From Platerodrilus igneus (Eukaryota; Arthropoda; Insecta; Coleoptera; Lycidae): 64,000 bases of DNA. How positions within the stretch are numbered: the first letter of the stretch is position 1; each line of letters begins with the position of its first letter. Shown here in pieces: positions 57,811-64,000 of the stretch. The notes beneath the pieces are model-generated. The model was given only the letters and a program-made list of their open reading frames with translations. It searched no databases and had not been told where the DNA came from. The stretch lies in assembly GCA_036346225.1 (NCBI GenBank), contig JARFIW010000831.1, forward strand, positions 2,604,001 to 2,668,000, read 5' to 3'. A program made the position numbers and the translations under genes.

Positions 57811-57986
57811 ATACAAAATTAGAACCACACCAGTTGTGATTTTAGAATAAACACTTCAGAAATAACCAATAGGAAAATTTCATATAGATATAATTATAAT
57901 ACAGAATTAGAACCACGCCAGTTGTGCTTTTAGAATAAACACTTCAGAAATAACCAATAGGAAAATTTCATATAGATATAATTATT
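57811..57986. repeat. 88-bp tandem duplication
   Basis: Two copies with period 88 (ACAAAATT at 57813, ACAGAATT at 57901). They share TTAGAATAAACACTTCAGAA and ACCAATAGGAAAATTTCATA with only about three differences, so the duplication is recent. Confidence 0.9.
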
Positions 57987-60900
57987 TGTACTATATAAAC
58001 TAATTAGTAACATGTGGATTAAAACTAATAATCCAGGATTGTGTGAGATAAATTCTTATAGAAAATATATTATATAATAAAGAGAGTAATTTTATATTTA
58101 AATGTAGGTATAAGCATTTATATGCTAATAGTGCCAAGCACAAATGTAACATGCTAAAATATACGCAAAAAGGCATATTACAAAGTTGCAGTTACTTCCA
58201 ACGGTATGGCTTCTCTTGCAAGACGTTAAAGGAAGGTAATGTAGGTAGGGTGACAACACTCGTGTCAGCACTCCGATACGATATCTTATCGAAGCAGTAG
58301 ATGTGGCGGTAAGATCGAGAGTTCCTCGAATAGTCAGTGGTCCTAGCTTTTATGTCTTCTCCCACGAACCGAGGTTGATGCACTTACGCTGGTGTTTATG
58401 GGAGGGTAAACGCTTTCTCATGCCAGAACCCTGAGTCAGCCGTTCGTTTGCAATGATAAGCCTGTCGCCAGAATCCGTGTGTATGTTTCTATTCCCAGGG
58501 TTTCACAACATCAGCAGAATTGCACTAATTAAACGGGTATTTTTATAAATCGCAAAGTAAAGTCTCTAACTCTTAAATTAGGAAAGTTTACTTCCTAAAT
58601 GCTTTAAAATAAAACATTACAAGGTAATGTAGAATTACACATAACCAAGTCCATTGGCATAGAAACAGTAAATTTACATAGAACATAACTCCTCCTAAAA
58701 GAGAAGTAGAGAGAGTAGGACTAATAATAAGAACCAATTATAAGGGAAAACAGAACTCCAAGAACTCTTAAAAAGCCTGAAACGTACTATACTTTCTCTA
58801 AGTAAAGGTAAGTTACATTCCCAAAAAAGGCAAAGAAACTCGCAGAAACTACTACGAAGCCTCGCACTACACGAGAGATGTAAGTTTTCCGTCAAAATCC
58901 TTTTTGGGGTCCTCGGTCTAGCTCTGAACTCTAACTTCAGCGGATTTTTGATAAGACACAGAGGAGGTTTGTATAAAAAGACGGATGTCAGGAGTCACTA
59001 CACCTTTAAAAAAATAACGTATTTGACAGACAAACCTGAAAGGAAAGTGTACAAACGTTCTGGCGAACTAACACTACGATTGTTACCAGAGCAACAGTTG
59101 ATACCTGAAATAAATTTACAGAGATATTAATAAATTAACAGAGACAGTTATTTGCGTCTCAAAACCAAAAAGCACATTTGTTAGAATGTGTCCACCAAAT
59201 TTTACCATCATGCAATTAACTAACCTTTCAAAATTCAAACATACTAAATAGAAGTTATTAAAATGTTTGACCATTTATAATTGCAACTGATTGATGTTTC
59301 TTTAGTTTCATAAGGTAACTATGTACAAAAAAATTTCAAGACTATTTACAATTTCAATCAATTTCACATATTAGTTTTAATGAAAAAAACTTAGATCTTC
59401 AAAACTTTAATTACGTATTCATTCAGGCTCCCCAATTTCAGATCTGACATGTTGGTTCACACAGGTATTTAAATGTTTTAGTGCATATAATTAAGAAATA
59501 TACTGCTAGACATTATCTTTAGAATAACTTTCAAAAAAATATTTTACTTCACGGACATGTATAAAATCAAATAACCAAAAGTTTGAACCACTCCAATTTT
59601 ATCAACTTCTTATCTATGTGAAGCACATTTGACTTGTTTGTCAAGCAAACACGCTTTTCTCCTTTTTTTTATAATCGACACTTCTAAAAGTACTCAAAAA
59701 AACTTTCCTCGTGATATTTTCCAACAATGAGTTTCAGCTATTTACAACTGAACGCTAACAAATAAAAGATTTATGGCTTACCGGTTTAGAAGAACCTAAT
59801 TAAAAATGCCTTTTATTACCATAAATTATGAACTGACCATTTAAAATTTCATGCTGCTACGAGGTAGAACTTCCAGCAGAACTTCTTCCAATTTTACAAA
59901 ATCCACAAAATCGTTATATCTGAACAGTTGATACCAATCCGAGAATATGTCTACATCATATTTCTAACGAATTACAATCCCGCTATTTTGTTTCTTTTTT
60001 TTTGCCTTGTGTCACTAACTACGAGAAGTTTGTTAAATCTTCATGTTTTGCGTTAGAGGTTAAAAACTATTTATATAAGTGGAATTTAAATACAAGATTC
60101 ATGCCATTGATGAATGAACTATGAATTTCTATTCTTAGAGATTTGCAATCACTGCCTAAACTATACCTATATCACATCGTAATACCCTCGAATACATGTT
60201 GCGGCTTATCGGTATCAGACGTGCATGAACAATCAAGCCTGCAAAACTAGGTGACTTGACGATCTCGTTTCGTCAAGGACAAAGTGCAATTTCTAACCTC
60301 ATATTCGTTGGTGCGTTCAACAACTTGAATATGGTTAACAATTATACTAAATAATTATTTCTAAATATGATAATGGTATGTTAACATATTTTCACAATAA
60401 TAAGAAATGCGATAGCTTATTTGATGCTATATTATAGGTGACAACCATACCTTAAATTATCCTGTGGCATAAAAATATGCTACAAGCCTAAGAATGAAAA
60501 AAATCTTGAAATAAAATCAACAGATTTGGACATACAAATTAATACATAAATGAATAGGAGTGGTGTTGGAAATATTTTACGACTAATCTCCTGCAGTAAT
60601 ACCAGAAATAAAAATTCAAATCCGTCGAGCAGCATGCCTAGAACTGTAAGAAAAATAAAATTGTGTGCACAAGGTTGTAATTTCATGACTTTTGTATTAT
60701 CAACAGTATTAACACGTGCAGGTTTGATTAGAGATTTGTTGGATTGATTTAACTTATCAAGGTTGGTTTTTAATTCCAAATTAAATGTTTCACTTCACTC
60801 ACCTCTAGATGACGAGAAATTATTGCAATGGTACAAAATACAAAAGGCCTTATTAACAAAGCACTTCATTACATAAATGCTGGAACAAGCTGAATGCATT

Positions 60901-62007
60901 GGCGTTATGTTAAATAAAAACTGGATGCAAAAAGAGGAAAATTAATCTTAAATGGGCAAAATTAATATTGATGCGCCTTGTATATTCTGATTTCATGAAT
61001 ATAGTCAGCAAAAGCAAACATGATACCTGAAGGGGCAGGGTATGATGACTCTGCTAGTTTTACAGTACAGTCGAAGTAAAAAGTAAATAAAGTGTTGTAA
61101 ATTAGTGGTTATTAACAAAACCTAGAACATATTCATTAATTGTGTATTACGTGCAAAAAGTACATTACCGCCTATTACAAATCTTGGTACTTTTAATTTG
61201 TTCTGCCACTAGAAACTAAAAAAAATTAACTTTTGTCACATGATATGCATTCAACCTAATTGGTTTCTTGATTTGCTACATATATTGATGATGCGTTTTA
61301 GTTCACATATTTCCGGGTTTCGTTTGCTTCTGTAGGCTGTAGTGGTGTTCATTAAGCAGGGAATTTCAATAAGCTTTTAGTTCTATTAAAAACCACAAGC
61401 GCCTCATTTTATTTCTGTTGAATACATATTTGAACGTAACTCAAGTTCATAAATTATTTCAAAACCACAAAAAAATATAAGTAGAATAATTATAATAGTA
61501 TATTTTTGTAGTGTGGTCATATCATATTAAGAAAGCTTCAGATTACGAAATAAATAACAGTGAAATGACTAATGGGCATGTTCCATGTCATAATTGTTTC
61601 AAAAGCACGTGTAATTATAATACAAAGTAAAACCAGATAACCCCATAAAGTTTACTCGGATAATGTAGTAATTATTTAAAATAAACTCACACGCTTAATA
61701 GCGGAACTCACTAAGATCAAGTTAAAGATAATTATTTCGTTCAATACAAAGTAATAGGGTTTTGAATATATTTATACTGGTAGAATAATAAAATGGCAGT
61801 GGGTAGGTGGCTTTTTCTTGAAGATACCATAGGAGTTCATGCTTGATTCACGTTATAGGATTGTTATACGATGACAGAATGAGTAGGAAAAAAAGGACAA
61901 ATGCTACACAGTGGACAGAGAAGATTGAAATTAATTATTCACAAGCCATACAACGGAACACCTGTGTGGGTGAACATTATGAAGTACAATCAGGCATTAA
62001 CATGATG
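57987..62007. other. unassigned region
   Basis: 58190-58510 is GC-richer. On the minus strand it begins TGTTGTGAAACCCTGGGAAT and holds GACATAAAAGC, so it could be part of an LTR or a leader; no partner was found. On the minus strand near 60690 a good acceptor (TTTTATTTTTCTTACAG) opens an unrecognised hydrophobic frame to 60480 that might be an exon. The rest is AT-rich without signal. Confidence 0.3.
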
Positions 62008-62482
62008 AGATCCAGCAGATTTTCAACAGACACACAACATTTAACAGATTGGAACAATTTGATTCCAAGCAAGAAATTTGAAAATAACATTCGATGGCAA
62101 ATAAATTTACTCTTGGCTCAAATAGAATTGTTAGTTTACCTGCAGGCTTAACTGTAAGTTATAAGCTCGTCAGAAATTGTTTTTTTTTGTATTGTGGCAT
62201 TTATTTTTCATAAAATATTGATAAACTTATATAACGGCCACTTTTAGTCAAACTATAGTGTTAAATTATTAGATGTATAAAATCTGAACATTGCAAGTTT
62301 TAACTGAAATTTAGAGACGCATTGCAAATTATTATACTTCAATTTACAAGATTATGTTTAATCAAATATGAACTGATTATGAAACTTTACAATTCTGCAT
62401 TTGTATTTGTTTTCTATGGATATTGTTATGTTGATGACGTTTACTTTTATGTAAGTTTAAAATTGTTGTATGCATACCTGCT
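62008..62482 (+). repeat. unnamed repeat with exon-like block and splice donor, copy B
   Basis: Plus strand, same blocks as 51325-51804: AGATCCAGCAG start, STDTQHLTDWNNLIPSKKF, donor AACTGTAAGTTATAAG, ATAAACTTATATAA, and TTGTATGCATACC end. The frame upstream (from 61843, MSRKKRTNATQWTEKIEINY) stays open through the block, unlike in copy A. Confidence 0.65.
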
Positions 62483-63585
62483 TACAGGAATGATCGAATA
62501 ATGTTATAACAAAATATATTTAGGTGACGGACTGAAATTTGTTGTTTTATTAGTTTAAACATATAGGTAGCATTTTATAAAAGAACACAATTTCACCAGA
62601 AGGTTAACGTAATTAAAATTCCCAGGATTACTCGTTGTCCACAGGATCATCATTAGATCAGACGAGTTGGCGTCCATAAATTTAACAGTGTTGAAGGTCT
62701 TTCAAGGTAAGTGTTATTGGTAACTTAGCTTGATATTGCACCTAGAAAGTTGTTACATTTTCTATTTTTTGTTGTTTCTATAGGGATTTACTTCTGCACC
62801 ACTGTAGTTAGCCTGAGCATCCTCAATTTGTTATGAGATTTCCGTTCCTTTTGGGCAATTCCAAATTTAATAATATAACACTTCATTCACCCATGACAAG
62901 TAATTTGTAAAGATTGCACTAAATTTCCCCATTTCCATTCTTTAGTATTTAAATTATCATTACCAATAAAGCACTTGGTTATCACTACTATAGTTCAAGC
63001 AATCTAAAATCCGATTTACGTCATATAGGTGTGAATAGGCATACCAACATAATCAATATTTTTGTCGTTTTCTATCTTCAACAAATTTCACACGTTAGGT
63101 TCCCGCGTATTTTTAAACAAATAACGCCACCTTCCGTCGTCGCTGACAGTCGCGCCTGCGCAGAATGAATGGAGGTATGCACGAGTGTCAAAAACGGGAC
63201 TAAGCCACAAGCCCTCGAAGAGCAACAACTATCTTGGTGTGGTGTGTTTTTCTTTTAGGTATGTGGGTTCCTTGTACCTTTTACCTTTGTGTACACGTTA
63301 CCTAATCCTTCCGACCCCCTACGAGTGCAGTAAAAGGAAGGACGGATAGTAATTTATTCAACATGGCGTAACTGGACCCAACCTGCAAATCATCGCTGGA
63401 CTCTGAGTAAGTTCCGAGATGCCACCACGTGAGTAATTTGATTTTATTTGAATTGTGCTTGCAAATTGACTTAAAAAGCGGTTGCATCACTCTTAAAGCG
63501 TGGTCGGTATATGTTACAATATGTCGGGTAAATAGCTTCATGACTAACAAACCCACAAGTTAATAACAGACATTCATCATTCATC
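62483..63585. other. region with CpG-rich promoter-like patch
   Basis: Mostly AT-rich. At about 63115-63180 a GC-rich patch holds TCGCGCCTGCGCAG, close to an NRF-1-type palindrome, followed by ATGAATGGAG|GTATGC that looks like a short first exon with a donor. It could be a host promoter or the 5' UTR of LINE F. Confidence 0.35.
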
Positions 63586-64000
63586 AACGTTTTTACCAGA
63601 ATGTTCGTGGTCTTCGTGACAAAACTGTTGATTGCTACCGTGCCAGTTGTTCTTTCAATTTTGAAATTATTGTCTTGACTGAGACATGGCTGAACAATGA
63701 TATTTCTAATTATGAGTTATTTCCTTCTACTTACACTGTCTTTAACACCAACAGGAACTATTCTGCACTCAATTGTGACCGTGGTGGTGGATCACTTGTT
63801 GCTATTACTTCTAATATTAATACTTCCCAGCTTCCTGGTTGTTCCAATATACATTTTGAGGACACCTGGGTAAAATCGACCTATTTTCGCAGTGTATAAT
63901 AATATGTGGAGTATATTTTCCACCCAACTCCAATTGTGAACTATATCAAGAATTTATGGACAATTCTGCAAGACTTCAAATGGCTCATAAAAATCCCAAA
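63586..64000 (+). mobile_element. LINE F: apurinic-type endonuclease, N-terminal part, cut by window end
   Basis: The plus strand reads FYQNVRGLRDKTVDCY, then NFEIIVLTETWLNNDISNYE (catalytic Glu in LTETW), then CDRGGGSLVAITSNINTSQL. After a frame change near 63900 comes ICGVYFPPNSNCELYQEFMD. These are the first blocks of a jockey-type LINE endonuclease (ORF2 N-terminus). One frameshift is visible; the GDFN and SDH motifs would lie beyond the window. Confidence 0.8.

Overview
The window looks like a piece of a large, AT-rich arthropod nuclear genome, most likely an insect. There are no bacterial operons. Coding DNA comes as short exons with GT/AG borders, and most of the rest is decayed transposons of insect-typical families: RTE-, jockey- and R1/I-like LINEs, Ty1/copia, BEL/Pao and Ty3-like LTR elements, piggyBac, mariner, a Crypton relic, a tRNA-derived SINE and a MITE. 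Three introns of 43, 45 and 50 nt sit beside introns of about 8 and 16 kb in one gene. Such mini-introns are common in some beetles, so Coleoptera is a guess and not a result.

Host genes. (1) A plus-strand gene for a coiled-coil protein spans 6.8-32.5 kb in six exons (6803-6913, 15030-15236, 31649-31821, 31865-32028, 32074-32156, 32207-32377). All splice phases agree. The first two introns are packed with transposons, and the last exon seems to have lost its original C-terminal tail through a frameshift. (2) A minus-strand gene contributes its last two coding exons (48370-48152 and 43954-43748); the end resembles the C-terminus of TFIIIC subunit GTF3C2. Its last intron holds an RTE LINE. (3) An intron-free, frameshifted SH2-domain (SH2D4-like) sequence lies on the minus strand at 36.9-36.1 kb. 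Its 5' side is the same leader that precedes a BEL/Pao gag at 33.8 kb, which suggests a retrotransposed or captured host gene.

Layout. 0-0.8 kb piggyBac (-); 1.9-2.1 SINE; 3.4-6.1 LINE A (-); 6.8 exon 1; 7.7-9.8 copia 1 (-); 9.8-13.0 RTE copy 3 (-) split by an RNase H-type LINE (+); 13.0-14.0 Crypton relic (+); 15.0 exon 2; 15.9-19.07 LINE B (-) with intact ORF1; 19.1-27.0 LINE C (+) interrupted by a mariner and by RTE copy 1 with tandem 3' fragments; 29.6-29.8 SINE (-); 31.6-32.4 exons 3-6; 33.8-37.0 BEL gag facing the SH2 retrocopy; 37.1-37.9 LINE E (+); 38.6-39.5 tandem repeats; 40.1-43.0 two long LTR-like arms head-on in inverted orientation around duplicated tRNA-Lys-type primer-binding sites; 43.7-48.4 gene 2 with RTE copy 2; 51.3-51.8 and 62.0-62.5 copies of an unnamed repeat that carries a splice donor; 51.8-54.7 copia 2 (-) split by a 1.8-kb probable solo LTR; 54.7-55.1 MITE; 63.6-64.0 start of LINE F.

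Overall this is a region where host exons are thinly spread through layers of nested insertions, so the relative order of several insertions can be read directly. All calls rest on reading the sequence; no database search was possible.
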